Assembly (NCBI GenBank): GCA_905236965.1
Contig: CAJOQR010000125.1
Coordinates: forward strand, 1 to 37,032
Length of the DNA: 37,032 bases
Direction of reading: 5' to 3'
Origin: an uncultured Acholeplasmatales bacterium
GTDB taxonomy: Bacteria; Bacillota_I; Bacilli_A; Acholeplasmatales; Anaeroplasmataceae
A program made the translations under genes and the position numbers. Shown here in pieces: positions 9,002 through 18,853 of the stretch. Numbering within the stretch: position 1 is the first letter of the stretch; each line of letters begins with the position of its first letter. The notes beneath the pieces were generated by a model, which made no database searches, was not told the origin of the DNA, and worked only from the letters and a program-made list of their open reading frames with translations.

Positions 9002-9445
9002 ATGGATTTAAATACTTTATATAGAACTGTTATAATGGATAATTATAAAAATCCTAAAAATAAAGGTTTAACAAGAAGTGATGAATTTCATTTTGTTCAT
9101 TTAAATAATCCATCGTGTGGTGATGAAATGAATGTTGAAATTAAAATTGTTGATGATAAAATAGTTGATATTCATCAAGATGGTCATGGTTGTTCAATTT
9201 CTATGTCATCAGCATCAGTTATGAGTGATGTATTAATAGGTCATACAGTTAATGAGGCAAAATCATTAATTAATGATTTTTATGAAATGGTTAAAGGTAA
9301 TGATGATATTGATGAAGAAGGCCTAGGTGAGGCAATTGCTTATATGGGAGTTAGAAGTTTTCCTGCCCGTATTAAGTGTGCAACTCTTGCATGGAAGGCC
9401 ATTGAAAAAGCTATAGATGAGGTGGAAGCAAATGGCAAAAAATAA
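9002..9445 (+). CDS. sufU: Zinc-dependent sulfurtransferase SufU
   Basis: SufU accepts the persulfide from SufS at its zinc site and hands it to SufB. The 147-residue protein has the expected zinc ligands: Cys39 and Asp41 in NPSCGDEMN, Cys64 in [13 protein letters not shown], and Cys126 in [12 protein letters not shown]. The SufU-specific insertion after the second cysteine is present ([21 protein letters not shown]), which separates it from IscU. An AGGAGG ribosome site precedes the ATG. Its last 14 nt overlap the start of sufB. Confidence 0.95.
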   Translation: MDLNTLYRTVIMDNYKNPKNKGLTRSDEFHFVHLNNPSCGDEMNVEIKIVDDKIVDIHQDGHGCSISMSSASVMSDVLIGHTVNEAKSLINDFYEMVKGNDDIDEEGLGEAIAYMGVRSFPARIKCATLAWKAIEKAIDEVEANGKK

Positions 9446-10838
9446 TATTGCAGATGATATTGTTAGCGATTATAAATATGGCTTTAAAACTGATGCAACT
9501 AATGTATTAACATCTGGAAAAGGTTTAAATGAAGATGTAATAAGATTTATTTCAAATGCAAAAGGTGAACCAGAATGGATGTTAGAATTTAGGCTTAAAG
9601 CTTATCAAAATTTTTTAAAGATAAAAAATCCTAAATGGGGACCAGATTTATCTAATATTAATTTTGATGATTATACATATTATATAAAATCATCTAATAA
9701 GGTTGAAAATGACTGGAATGAAGTTCCAGAAGCAATAAAAGACACATTTGATAAATTAGGAATTCCAGAAGCTGAAAGAAAATATTTAGCTGGTTCATCT
9801 TCTCAATTCGAATCAGAGGTTGTTTATCATAACAATATGAAAGAATTAGAAGAACAAGGTGTTATTTTTACTGATACAGATACTGGTTTAAGAGAATATC
9901 CAGAAATTTTTAAGAAATATTTTGGCACATTAGTTCCATCAGATGATAATAAATATGCAGCGCTTAATAGTGCTGTTTGGAGTGGTGGATCATTTATATA
10001 TGTCCCTAAAGGTGTTAAATTAACTAAACCAGTTCAATCATATTTTAGAATAAATACAGAAAGAATGGGACAATTTGAAAGAACCTTAATTATAGTAGAT
10101 GATGGTGCTGATATACATTATGTTGAAGGATGTACAGCTCCAATATATTCAAAAGATTCCCTACATGCAGCAGTTGTAGAAATATTTGTTGGAAAAAATG
10201 CACATTGTAGGTATTCTACAATTCAAAATTGGTCTAATAATATTGTTAATTTGGTAACAAAAAGAACTTTGGTTGATGATTATGGCCATATGGAATGGAT
10301 AGATGGAAATGTTGGTTCTGGTTTAAATATGAAATATCCAGCATGCATTTTAAAGGGTAAGAATGCGAAAGGAACATGTATTTCGATAGCATTTGCATCA
10401 GAAGGGCAGCTTCAAGATGCTGGAGCTAAAATGATTCATTTAGGTGAAAATACAACATCAACTATCATTTCTAAAAGTATTTGTAGGAATGGTGGTAAAG
10501 TTAATTATCGTGGCTTAGTTTCATGTGAAAATAAAGCATTAGGTGCTAGATCACATGTTGAATGTGATACTCTAATTTTAGATGAGAAATCATCATCAGA
10601 TACAATTCCTAAAAATATTGGAAAAAATGGTAATATGTATATTGAGCATGAAGCAACTGTATCAAAAGTAAATGAAGAAGAATTATTTTATTTAATGAGT
10701 AGAGGTTTAACAGAAGCAGAAGCAACTGAAATGATTGTTATGGGCTTTATTGAACCATTTTCTAAAGAATTACCTATGGAATATGCAGTAGAATTAAATA
10801 GATTGATTAAGCTAGAAATGGTTGATTCAATCGGATAG
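9432..10838 (+). CDS. sufB: Fe-S cluster assembly scaffold SufB
   Basis: The main subunit of the SufBCD scaffold on which Fe-S clusters are built. Family stretches include [53 protein letters not shown] and the C-terminal [22 protein letters not shown] choose the ATG at 9432 (MAKNNIADD, 468 residues) over the in-frame ATG at 9417 because GAGGTGG (9419-9425) lies just upstream as a ribosome site. Bacillus SufB has nearly the same length. The gene overlaps sufU by 14 nt and is the last of the suf set; an RDD-family gene follows after 9 nt. Confidence 0.95.
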   Translation: MAKNNIADDIVSDYKYGFKTDATNVLTSGKGLNEDVIRFISNAKGEPEWMLEFRLKAYQNFLKIKNPKWGPDLSNINFDDYTYYIKSSNKVENDWNEVPEAIKDTFDKLGIPEAERKYLAGSSSQFESEVVYHNNMKELEEQGVIFTDTDTGLREYPEIFKKYFGTLVPSDDNKYAALNSAVWSGGSFIYVPKGVKLTKPVQSYFRINTERMGQFERTLIIVDDGADIHYVEGCTAPIYSKDSLHAAVVEIFVGKNAHCRYSTIQNWSNNIVNLVTKRTLVDDYGHMEWIDGNVGSGLNMKYPACILKGKNAKGTCISIAFASEGQLQDAGAKMIHLGENTTSTIISKSICRNGGKVNYRGLVSCENKALGARSHVECDTLILDEKSSSDTIPKNIGKNGNMYIEHEATVSKVNEEELFYLMSRGLTEAEATEMIVMGFIEPFSKELPMEYAVELNRLIKLEMVDSIG

Positions 10839-10847
10839 GAGAAAAAA

Positions 10848-11540
10848 ATGACTTTTAGATATGCAACAAAAGGAAGAAGATTTATAACATATTTAATTGA
10901 TTTTGTTTTATTATCAATCATTGCAGGGCATTTAGGTGGTTTTTTTGAAAATTTATTTGGACTAGATTCATCTATTGAAAACTCATATCTTGAATTAGCT
11001 TTAATGGAATATGTAAATTATATGGGTGGTTCTGGTTCAATGGAAAATGTTTTTTATTATTCTCAACAATACGTTTTGCATTATTTGATTAATACATGCT
11101 TTAATAGTATAACAATTTTGTTTTTGATAATTATTTTCTTAATAATTATTCCTAAATTTTGGGGTGGAAAAACCATTGGTAGATGGTTAACTAGATTAAT
11201 ATTGGTTGATAATAAAGGACATTATGTAAATACTAATAAATTAATTTTAAGAGAAATAGTTGGTACATTTATTTTTTATTCAATATTAGGTGGTTTAGGT
11301 ATAATTATTTCAGCATTTATTGTATTAGCTAAAAAAAGGTCAATACCAGATTTAGTCTCTAAAACATATTTAGTTTTTGAACCTGATATGAATGTTAATA
11401 GTAATGATAATAATACTTTTAAATCAAATGATATAACTGATAAATTTGATGATTCTTTAAGTGTTGAAAGCAATTATAAAGAAGTATCAAATGAAGATAT
11501 AAATAATGAAGATTCAGAAGATGATTATAAAATATTTTAG
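10848..11540 (+). CDS. RDD family membrane protein with acidic tail
   Basis: The RDD family consists of small membrane proteins of mostly unknown, possibly transport-related, role. The N-terminal RYATKGRRFITYLIDFVLLSII matches the RDD start (Arg and Asp in the first segment). WGGKTIGRWLTRLILVD matches the conserved Gly/Lys loop, followed by a last hydrophobic pair near residues 140-165. About three or four TM segments are visible. Residues about 180-230 form a soluble acidic tail (many Asp, Glu and Asn) ending EDSEDDYKIF, which is not part of the core domain. It starts 9 nt after sufB and ends at the ribosome site of the next gene, so it appears to belong to the same transcript. Confidence 0.8.
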   Translation: MTFRYATKGRRFITYLIDFVLLSIIAGHLGGFFENLFGLDSSIENSYLELALMEYVNYMGGSGSMENVFYYSQQYVLHYLINTCFNSITILFLIIIFLIIIPKFWGGKTIGRWLTRLILVDNKGHYVNTNKLILREIVGTFIFYSILGGLGIIISAFIVLAKKRSIPDLVSKTYLVFEPDMNVNSNDNNTFKSNDITDKFDDSLSVESNYKEVSNEDINNEDSEDDYKIF

Positions 11541-11549
11541 GTGATATTT

Positions 11550-12095
11550 ATGTCAATAACTGTTGTTAAAATTGAAAGTTCATATAAAAATACAATTACC
11601 TCATTGTTAAAAGAACTTGTTGGTTTTAACAATAAAGTAATTGAAAAAGATAATTATACAATCATTGAACATAATTATGAAAACATAGATGATATTAAAT
11701 CATTAATTTTAAGCTTTTCAAGCGAACAAATGATTAATGTTTTTTGTTATCAAACAATCACATATAATTATAATGAAGAATATAATTTAGTTAAAAATGC
11801 ATTAAATAATTATAAAAATGGTTTTTATACTTTAAAGGATTTATTAATTAATGATGATTTAAATAATCATAAAAAAGAAATTTTATCATTAATATTAAGT
11901 GGTTCAGGGATAACTGAAGATTTTATAATTGAATATTTAAAATATGATTTGAATTTAAGCAAAGCAGCAAAAGAGATGTTTATTCATAGAAATACAATGA
12001 TTTATAAATTAGATAAATTAAAGGAATTAACTGGTTTTGATTTAAGGTGCTTTAAAGATTCATATATATTATATAATTTAATAATTAATAAATAA
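11550..12095 (+). CDS. PucR/CdaR-type helix-turn-helix regulator, small
   Basis: The C-terminal 50 residues match the PucR C-terminal HTH: LNLSKAAKEMFIHRNTMIYK (N-S-x-A-A and H-R-N-T signature), then LDKLKELTGFDLRCFKD and a final hydrophobic helix. The N-terminal 125 residues are not a recognisable sensor domain. I take the ATG at 11550 (181 residues, MSITVVKIES) over the GTG at 11541, because AGGTGAT (11539-11545) overlaps that GTG and serves as the ribosome site. It is the last gene of the long leuS-suf run. Targets are unknown; the position suggests a local role in this operon, but that is only inference. Confidence 0.75.
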   Translation: MSITVVKIESSYKNTITSLLKELVGFNNKVIEKDNYTIIEHNYENIDDIKSLILSFSSEQMINVFCYQTITYNYNEEYNLVKNALNNYKNGFYTLKDLLINDDLNNHKKEILSLILSGSGITEDFIIEYLKYDLNLSKAAKEMFIHRNTMIYKLDKLKELTGFDLRCFKDSYILYNLIINK

Positions 12096-12107
12096 TTTTT
12101 GTGCATT

Positions 12108-12138
12108 TTGTACATTTTATTAAAATGCTTTCTATTAT
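12108..12138 (+). promoter_or_regulatory. Possible promoter for the sugar ABC ATPase gene
   Basis: TTGTAC (12108-12113) and TATTAT (12133-12138) with a 19-nt spacer stand 30 nt before the start codon. The spacer is longer than ideal. It is the only candidate in the gap, and a separate promoter fits the different codon choice of the downstream gene. Confidence 0.35.
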
Positions 12139-12168
12139 AAAATCAAAATATAAATGGAGGATTTAAAA

Positions 12169-13275
12169 ATGGCAACATTAAGTTTAAAAAATATTAATAA
12201 AATTTACCCTAATGGCGTACAAGCTGTATTTGATTTTAATCTAGAAATAGAAGATAAAGAATTCATTATTTTTGTAGGCCCTTCTGGATGTGGTAAATCT
12301 ACTACACTTCGTATGATTGCAGGTTTGGAAGATATCTCATCTGGTGAATTATATATCAATGGCGAGCTTATGAATAATGTAAGCCCTAAAGATCGTGGTA
12401 TTGCGATGGTTTTCCAATCATATGCATTATATCCACATATGACTGTTTATAATAATATGGCATTCTCATTACAATTACGTCGTATGGAAAGAGAAGAGAT
12501 TGCTCAACGTGTTGCTGAAGCAGCAAAAATTTTAGGTCTTGAAGCATTCTTATCAAGATATCCAAGACAATTATCAGGTGGACAATGTCAACGTGTTGCT
12601 TTAGGTAGAGCTATTGTTCAACATGCTAGTGTATTCTTATTAGATGAACCATTATCAAATCTTGATGCTAAGCTTCGTGTTACAATGCGTGGCGAATTAA
12701 CTAAATTACATAAGAGATTAGGTTGTACATCAATTTATGTAACACATGACCAAATTGAAGCTATGACAATGGCAACAAGAATTGTTGTTATGAGAGATGG
12801 TCGTATTCAACAAGTAGGTACTCCAAAAGAAGTTTATAATACACCTGCAAATGTATTCGTTGGTGGATTTATTGGAACACCTCCTATGAATTTTATTCAT
12901 GGTACTTTAACAGATAAAGGTGAATTTATATCTTCAAAAGGAAATTATAAGATCCGTATTCCTGAAGAAAAATTAACTGAAGCAAGAGAAAAAGGATATG
13001 AAAACAGAGATATTATTTTTGGTATTCGTCCTGAAGATATAACAGATAAGAAAGCTGTTATTCAAGCATATCCTGAATCAGTTGTTGATGTAACAGTTGA
13101 ATTATCAGAATTATTAGGTGCTGAAACAAACATCTATACATCAGTTGATGGTGATGCAATTATTGCATCTGTAACTGCAAGAGATGATTTAGCTCCTGGT
13201 CAACCATTAAAGCTTGCTTTTAATATGCATCATTGTCATTTATTTGACCCTGAAACAGAAGAAATTATTAAATAA
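12169..13275 (+). CDS. Sugar ABC transporter ATP-binding protein, MsmK/UgpC type
   Basis: An ATPase that energises carbohydrate importers of the CUT1 class (maltose, oligosaccharide or glycerol-3-phosphate uptake). Visible: Walker A GPSGCGKST (37-45), signature LSGGQCQRVALGRA, Walker B VFLLDEPLSNLDAKLR, the THDQIEAMTMATRIVVM switch region, then the TOBE-type regulatory domain (about 235-368). I prefer the ATG at 12169 (MATLSLKN, 368 residues): an upstream in-frame ATG at 12154 overlaps the TGGAGG ribosome site (12155-12160). No permease or binding-protein gene is adjacent, so it is probably a shared ATPase serving several importers, as MsmK does in streptococci (inference). It uses CGT and other codons rare in its neighbours, suggesting high expression. 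Confidence 0.92.
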   Translation: MATLSLKNINKIYPNGVQAVFDFNLEIEDKEFIIFVGPSGCGKSTTLRMIAGLEDISSGELYINGELMNNVSPKDRGIAMVFQSYALYPHMTVYNNMAFSLQLRRMEREEIAQRVAEAAKILGLEAFLSRYPRQLSGGQCQRVALGRAIVQHASVFLLDEPLSNLDAKLRVTMRGELTKLHKRLGCTSIYVTHDQIEAMTMATRIVVMRDGRIQQVGTPKEVYNTPANVFVGGFIGTPPMNFIHGTLTDKGEFISSKGNYKIRIPEEKLTEAREKGYENRDIIFGIRPEDITDKKAVIQAYPESVVDVTVELSELLGAETNIYTSVDGDAIIASVTARDDLAPGQPLKLAFNMHHCHLFDPETEEIIK

Positions 13276-13287
13276 TTATGGTTATTT

Positions 13288-13320
13288 ATGGCTCACTCAT
13301 GTGAGCCATTTTATTTTTAT
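13288..13320 (+). terminator. Rho-independent terminator after the ABC ATPase gene
   Basis: A 9-bp perfect stem, ATGGCTCAC and GTGAGCCAT, with a TCAT loop is followed by TTTATTTTTAT. It starts 12 nt after the stop codon and marks the left edge of the accessory RHS region. Confidence 0.9.
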
Positions 13321-13401
13321 TCTTGAAGATTAATAATATACTTTTTCTCTAAAGTTAATGATATTATAAATAAATTTAAATAAATAATTTATCAAATAAT
13401 A

Positions 13402-13430
13402 TTGACTAAAAAAATGATAGATTATAAAAT
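13402..13430 (+). promoter_or_regulatory. Promoter of the RHS gene
   Basis: TTGACT (13402-13407) and TAAAAT (13425-13430) are separated by 17 nt, about 50 nt before the RHS start codon. This is a good sigma-A-type match. The 205-nt gap otherwise contains only the preceding terminator and AT-rich sequence. An AAAGGTG ribosome site precedes the ATG at 13481. Confidence 0.6.
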
Positions 13431-13480
13431 TATAATGTATTAAATCTATTAAAAAATAAAAAAAAGAAAGGTGTATAAAA

Positions 13481-16400
13481 ATGGCAAACACTGGTTTAAA
13501 GGAATATAATAAATTTTTAGATTATAAAATAGGCGGAATATCTTTAAAAATTAATTTATCAAATGTTAATAAAAACTTTCTTTTTATATCACCTTTAACA
13601 TTACAAATCGGTAAAATGCCATTAGATATAAGCATTATATATAATGATTTATGTAAGGATAATATAGAATATTTTGGAAAAGGAATAAGATCAACTTTAT
13701 ATAAAAAAATAAATGAAATATCAAATGATGAATGGGAAGTTGAAAATCCTGATTTTACAGTTGATACATTTAATAAAATAGAAGATTTTAAATATTTAAA
13801 TTATGAAAATAGGAATGTAATAATAAAAGAATATGTATCAGAAGATTTTAATTATAAATTATATGATAAAGAAGGAAATGTAATAGAATATAATGATAAT
13901 TCAAATAATTATTTTAAGTATGTAAATATTATAGGTGAATCAAAATATTTAATTACATATCCTGCTAATCAAATAATTTATAAAAATTCATTTAATGATA
14001 ATTTAACATTAAATATAACAAATAATAGAATAAATAATTGTTATTATAGAGATTCATCTTCAACAGATATATTATTTGAAACAGAATTAATATATGATAA
14101 TTTAAATAGATTAGAAGAAATAAAGATAAAAAAAGGAAATGAATATTTAAGAGATGAATCAATAATATATGGAAATAATTCATATACATTTATAGATAAT
14201 ATAAGTGGTAATAAAATAATAATAACAATAAATTCAAATTCAACTCTAATTGAAGAATATTTTTTAAATAATTTAATAGGAACAACAACAATAAATTATT
14301 ATATAAATAAAACAAAAGTAATAAATTCATTAGGACAAGAAATAATTTATTTGTTTTCAAATGAAGGATTGTTAATAACAGAATTAGAAGATAATATGGC
14401 AAAAGGATATGTATATAATAAGACATTTAAAGCACCAACACTTCTAACTAATGAATTTAGGGTTAAAAGTATAGATAGCTCGGTAACTAGAAAATCTTTA
14501 GGTACATTTACAACTTCAAATATAAATAAATCTGAATATACACAAACTATTGACTCTGATTTGAGTGAAATAATAGATAATTTATATCAATTAGAAGGAA
14601 CTGGAAATATATATAAAACAGTTACGATTGAAGGCACATCAAATGATTATTTGACTTTTTTGATATGGATGAAAGAAATGACAGTATCATCAAATTCAAG
14701 TGCTTTTATTGAATTGATGGTAAATTCAGATATTCAAAGAATTTATTTAAATGATTTAACAGTATGTAATAATTTTAGGATGATAACAGTAGGAATAAGA
14801 CCTAAAAAATCATATAGTAGTGTTAGAATGTTAATTCATTTAACAAATTGTACACTATTAATGGGAGGAATCCAATTAATAAAAAAAGGATTTGGAATAT
14901 TATATGAATATGATGAGCTTGGAAATGTAATAAAAAAAGAAGATAAGCTTGGAATATCATCATATGAATATAATTCAAATAATAAAATAATAAATGTATC
15001 AGATTATGTAGGAAATATTAAAAATATAGAATATAACCAAAATAATCAACAAGAGATAAATGGAACAAGATATGGAGTTTTAGAAAAAAATGAATATGAT
15101 ACATCAAATATTCATAATTTAATTAAAAAAACATATAAAACAATTGAAGAAGAATTTAGTGAAGAATATTTTTATTCAAATGGAAAAGATTTAACAAAAA
15201 CAAAAGATATATTTTCAAATGAAACATTTTATGATTATGATACATTTAAAAATATATCTAATATATTAAGATTAAATATAGATGTTAAAGAATTTAATTA
15301 TAATAATAAAAATTTATTATCGAGTATAATAAGAAATCCAGAAGATAATTATGAAGTAGCATCATATACATATGATAATTATTATAGAATTTCAACAATT
15401 ACTACAGCATCAAATTCAGTTTATAGCTTTACATATGATAATTATAATAATATATGCAATATAACTCTTGATGGAATATCATTAATTAATTTTACATATG
15501 ATGATAATCAAATGTTAACAAATTTAACATATCCAAATGGAGATTTTTATACAATATGCTATTCAAATAATTATAAAACAATATCATCAATATCTATCAA
15601 TAATATATTAGCATATGAATATACATATGATGTGGAATTAAGATTAACAGGAATATCAAATAATGATATAACAAAAACATATACTTATGATAATGATTCA
15701 AAAATTATAAATCAAGAAATAAATGGTAATTTAATAGAATATAAATATTATTTAGATGAATTAAAAATGATAATTGATCATATTGATAATAAGAATTTTT
15801 ATCAAATATATAATTCAAAAGAAATTGAATTAGGGGCAAATCCTTTAATGTTAGAAAAATATGTTATAAATAATTCAAATCTTTTTATAACAACATTTTC
15901 AAATCCAATAAAGGTAAATAATGAAGAAAATTTTTGTTGTGCAAAAAATAAAAATAATATAATATTACCGATATTATCATCAGGTGGAAATACATATAAT
16001 TGTATTGAAAATGTTGGAGGAGTAAATGCATACTTACCTGGAAAGAATTCGAAATATTTAAGTTATGATTGTAATGGAACGACACCAGAAGGAAGCGGAA
16101 TTGCGATAGGAATGTGGATAAAACCATTTACCATAAATGATAGTTATATATTTATGATAAGAAGGTTTAATTTAAGTACTCCTGCAATATATGCAAGATT
16201 ATTAAATGGAAGTATAAAAATATATGTAGAAAACAATCAAGGAACAAGAATTAATATAATAACAACAGATAGCTTAATAACAAATAATGAGTGGACATTT
16301 ATAGCATTAAATTATTATGTAGATTATATAGAAGAAGATGATTATGGATTTGAAATATATTGTTATGAATTTTATATAAGAAATAAAAAATATACATATT

Positions 16401-18853
16401 ATAGTCAAAGTCAAGATTATAATATATCAAATTTAAATAATTTAAGATATCATTTAGGATATCAAATGATAAATGGAAATATATCAAATGTTTTCAATGG
16501 ATATATAACAGGACTAATAATGTCAAATGGCAATTATTTAAATACAATATTTTTAAAACAATATTATATAGAATCATTTTATGATTTAATAAATAAAGCT
16601 AAAACTAAAGCAGTAGATTATTCTACTCATACATATTTTCATGAATCAGGAATATATCCAAATTATGATATTTTATCACTTAGAGGAAATTTAGAAAGTA
16701 AAAATGGTTTAAGACCAAAAATATATGACATACCACAAATAAATGGAGAATATATAAGTTCAAGCTTTAATTATAATAATATAAAAAATAGTTATGTATA
16801 TACTCCAAAATCACTTTTAGGATATGAATTAAATTATAGAGATTATGGAACAATTATATTAAGTTTTATAACATATGATACATTATTAAAAGAAACTATA
16901 TTAGAATTACATGATTCTAATAGAAAAATAGAAGTATATATTTTAAATGATTATTTATATTTAAATTTGTTTGGGACAACATATAATTTAAATTATTATG
17001 TTTCAAAAAATGCATGGCATAGATTAGGGATAAGCTTTTCATATGATGAGCCAACAATTTCATTTAGACTTTTTTATGATAATAATTCAACATTAAAAAC
17101 AAAAAATATATCACAATTAGCATCAATAAAGACATTATATATAGGTAGTCAAGAAGAAAATAGTAATGCAAGTAATTTGTTGTTTGGACAAATAGCTGAT
17201 GTTTTATTGAATGAGGCATATATAACATATTCAACATTTAATGCAATAACAAATACAACGTTTGCTATATCAAAGGCATTAGAATATGATTCATTAGGAA
17301 GAAAAATAAAAGAAATAATAAATTATGATGGAACTGAGGTATTAATAAATACACATACATATGATAAAATGAGAATAGTATCTGAAAATTTATCAGGTGT
17401 AGGTAGAACTTATAATTATAATGCTAGAAATTATATATCATCAATTATAGATTCAACATATGGAAATCATACATATACATATGATGATAGAGGATATTTA
17501 GCAAGTGATAATAATATAAATTATGCATATGATGGAAATGGAAATATATTAAGTGCAGGATCGATGCAATTTATATATGATTCAAATTATAAAGATAGAT
17601 TAAATTCAGTTGGTGGAATAAATATTACATATGCATCAAATAATCCATATTATCCTATATCATATAAAAATATGACATTTACATATGAAGGAAGAAAATT
17701 AAAAGAAGTAGGATTACCTAATAATAAAAAAGTAATATTTTATTATGATGATGAAGGAATAAGATATAAAAAAGAAATAAAAGAAAATAATGTTGTAACT
17801 AAAACAATATTGTATTATTATGATAATAAGAGATTATTATGTGAAATAGATGGAAATGTAAAAAGAAATTATTTATATGATAATGAAGAATCAATATATG
17901 GATATGTAGAAGGAGAAATGTCGTATTATTATATAAAAGATTCACTTGGAATAATACATGGAATAAAAAACATATCAGGACAAATAGTAGCATCATATAC
18001 ATATGATGCCTATGGAAATATAATAAATGAGACAGGAACATTAAATAATAATATAAAATATAAAGGATATTATTATGATGAAGAAATAGGAATGTATTAT
18101 TTATTATCAAGATATTATTATCCAGAATGGAGAAGATTCTTAACACCAGATAATTATACTTATTTAGATTTTGAAGATATAAATGATTTAAATCTATTTG
18201 CTTATTGCAATAATAATCCTATTATGTATTCTGATCCTGAGGGCCACCTTTTTATAAGTGCCATGGTTATTGGAGGAATTGTTGGCTTTATAACTTGTGC
18301 AGGTGTTAGTGCTATATCTCAAGGTATAACTAGTGGTTGGAATAATATAAATGGATGGCAGGTTCTTTTTGATGGCGTAATTGGAGGAGTTAGTGGCATA
18401 TTATCATCATCAGGTATTGGAGCTATTGCATCTAGAATAATTTCAGGATGCATTGGATTTGCAGGAAGTGTAGGGGGAGATTTAATTTCATCAGGAGGTG
18501 ATTGGGAATCAATTAATTGGTGTAAGGCTGCATCTTTAGCTATTGCTAATGCTATAATTTCTTGGAAAGGTGGAGCACAAAATTCCAAAAATATAGGTGA
18601 AAAACTTCTTAATGATAAAGAAGTAAATAGAACATTTAAAATTTTATATGATGCAACTAATAATTATATTTCTGGTTCGATTTCAAAAAGAGGGTTTGCT
18701 GGAGTTTTTAATTTGTATGGTAAGCAGTTTATTAATTCAGTTACTGATGCTATGCCAGCTATAATAGTTAAATCAACAGCAAATGGACTTGCAAAAAATA
18801 CAATATCTTCGATTGCAAGTGGATTAGCCAATTTTATTGATTATCATGTATGA
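13481..18853 (+). CDS. RHS/YD-repeat polymorphic-toxin-like protein with two LamG-like insertions
   Basis: A 1790-residue protein. The N-terminal ~330 residues are beta-rich, with no signal peptide or lipobox at MANTGLKEYNKF. From about 460 come YD repeats (YEYDELGNVIKKEDKLG, YTYDNYYRIS, FTYDDNQMLTNL). Two insertions, about 800-1025 (GSGIAIGMWIKPF) and 1095-1265 (AWHRLGISFSYDEP), look like LamG/concanavalin-type lectin folds. YD repeats resume (LEYDSLGRKIKE, YAYDGNGNILS) and lead into the RHS core end: YDAYGNI, YYYDEEIGMYYLLSRYYYPE, FAYCNNNPIMYSDPEGH, ending near residue 1590. The last ~200 residues are a Gly/Ile-rich hydrophobic segment plus a short soluble tip of unknown activity. Codon choice changes at the core/tip border. 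Role as a contact-dependent toxin is inferred from architecture and the adjacent candidate immunity gene. Confidence 0.85.
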   Translation: MANTGLKEYNKFLDYKIGGISLKINLSNVNKNFLFISPLTLQIGKMPLDISIIYNDLCKDNIEYFGKGIRSTLYKKINEISNDEWEVENPDFTVDTFNKIEDFKYLNYENRNVIIKEYVSEDFNYKLYDKEGNVIEYNDNSNNYFKYVNIIGESKYLITYPANQIIYKNSFNDNLTLNITNNRINNCYYRDSSSTDILFETELIYDNLNRLEEIKIKKGNEYLRDESIIYGNNSYTFIDNISGNKIIITINSNSTLIEEYFLNNLIGTTTINYYINKTKVINSLGQEIIYLFSNEGLLITELEDNMAKGYVYNKTFKAPTLLTNEFRVKSIDSSVTRKSLGTFTTSNINKSEYTQTIDSDLSEIIDNLYQLEGTGNIYKTVTIEGTSNDYLTFLIWMKEMTVSSNSSAFIELMVNSDIQRIYLNDLTVCNNFRMITVGIRPKKSYSSVRMLIHLTNCTLLMGGIQLIKKGFGILYEYDELGNVIKKEDKLGISSYEYNSNNKIINVSDYVGNIKNIEYNQNNQQEINGTRYGVLEKNEYDTSNIHNLIKKTYKTIEEEFSEEYFYSNGKDLTKTKDIFSNETFYDYDTFKNISNILRLNIDVKEFNYNNKNLLSSIIRNPEDNYEVASYTYDNYYRISTITTASNSVYSFTYDNYNNICNITLDGISLINFTYDDNQMLTNLTYPNGDFYTICYSNNYKTISSISINNILAYEYTYDVELRLTGISNNDITKTYTYDNDSKIINQEINGNLIEYKYYLDELKMIIDHIDNKNFYQIYNSKEIELGANPLMLEKYVINNSNLFITTFSNPIKVNNEENFCCAKNKNNIILPILSSGGNTYNCIENVGGVNAYLPGKNSKYLSYDCNGTTPEGSGIAIGMWIKPFTINDSYIFMIRRFNLSTPAIYARLLNGSIKIYVENNQGTRINIITTDSLITNNEWTFIALNYYVDYIEEDDYGFEIYCYEFYIRNKKYTYYSQSQDYNISNLNNLRYHLGYQMINGNISNVFNGYITGLIMSNGNYLNTIFLKQYYIESFYDLINKAKTKAVDYSTHTYFHESGIYPNYDILSLRGNLESKNGLRPKIYDIPQINGEYISSSFNYNNIKNSYVYTPKSLLGYELNYRDYGTIILSFITYDTLLKETILELHDSNRKIEVYILNDYLYLNLFGTTYNLNYYVSKNAWHRLGISFSYDEPTISFRLFYDNNSTLKTKNISQLASIKTLYIGSQEENSNASNLLFGQIADVLLNEAYITYSTFNAITNTTFAISKALEYDSLGRKIKEIINYDGTEVLINTHTYDKMRIVSENLSGVGRTYNYNARNYISSIIDSTYGNHTYTYDDRGYLASDNNINYAYDGNGNILSAGSMQFIYDSNYKDRLNSVGGINITYASNNPYYPISYKNMTFTYEGRKLKEVGLPNNKKVIFYYDDEGIRYKKEIKENNVVTKTILYYYDNKRLLCEIDGNVKRNYLYDNEESIYGYVEGEMSYYYIKDSLGIIHGIKNISGQIVASYTYDAYGNIINETGTLNNNIKYKGYYYDEEIGMYYLLSRYYYPEWRRFLTPDNYTYLDFEDINDLNLFAYCNNNPIMYSDPEGHLFISAMVIGGIVGFITCAGVSAISQGITSGWNNINGWQVLFDGVIGGVSGILSSSGIGAIASRIISGCIGFAGSVGGDLISSGGDWESINWCKAASLAIANAIISWKGGAQNSKNIGEKLLNDKEVNRTFKILYDATNNYISGSISKRGFAGVFNLYGKQFINSVTDAMPAIIVKSTANGLAKNTISSIASGLANFIDYHV

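Noticed and set aside
9417-9431. Upstream ATG start for sufB
   Set aside because: The ATG at 9417 lies within the ribosome site region GAGGTGG that fits the ATG at 9432; the shorter form matches the family start.
12154-12168. Upstream ATG start for the sugar ABC ATPase
   Set aside because: This ATG overlaps the TGGAGG ribosome site of the ATG at 12169, and MATLSLKN is the expected family start.
15300-17600. Recurring short DNA words such as ACATATGATAAT that look like a repeat array
   Set aside because: They encode the YD repeats (T-Y-D-N) in frame. Spacing is irregular and there are no unique spacers, so this is not CRISPR or a DNA-level element.
13992-18146. Several Leu/Tyr/Asn-rich minus-strand open frames opposite the RHS gene
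   Set aside because: They are antisense shadows of low-complexity Tyr/Asn/Ile codons (ATA, TAT, AAT). They have no ribosome sites and show only repetitive hydrophobic composition.
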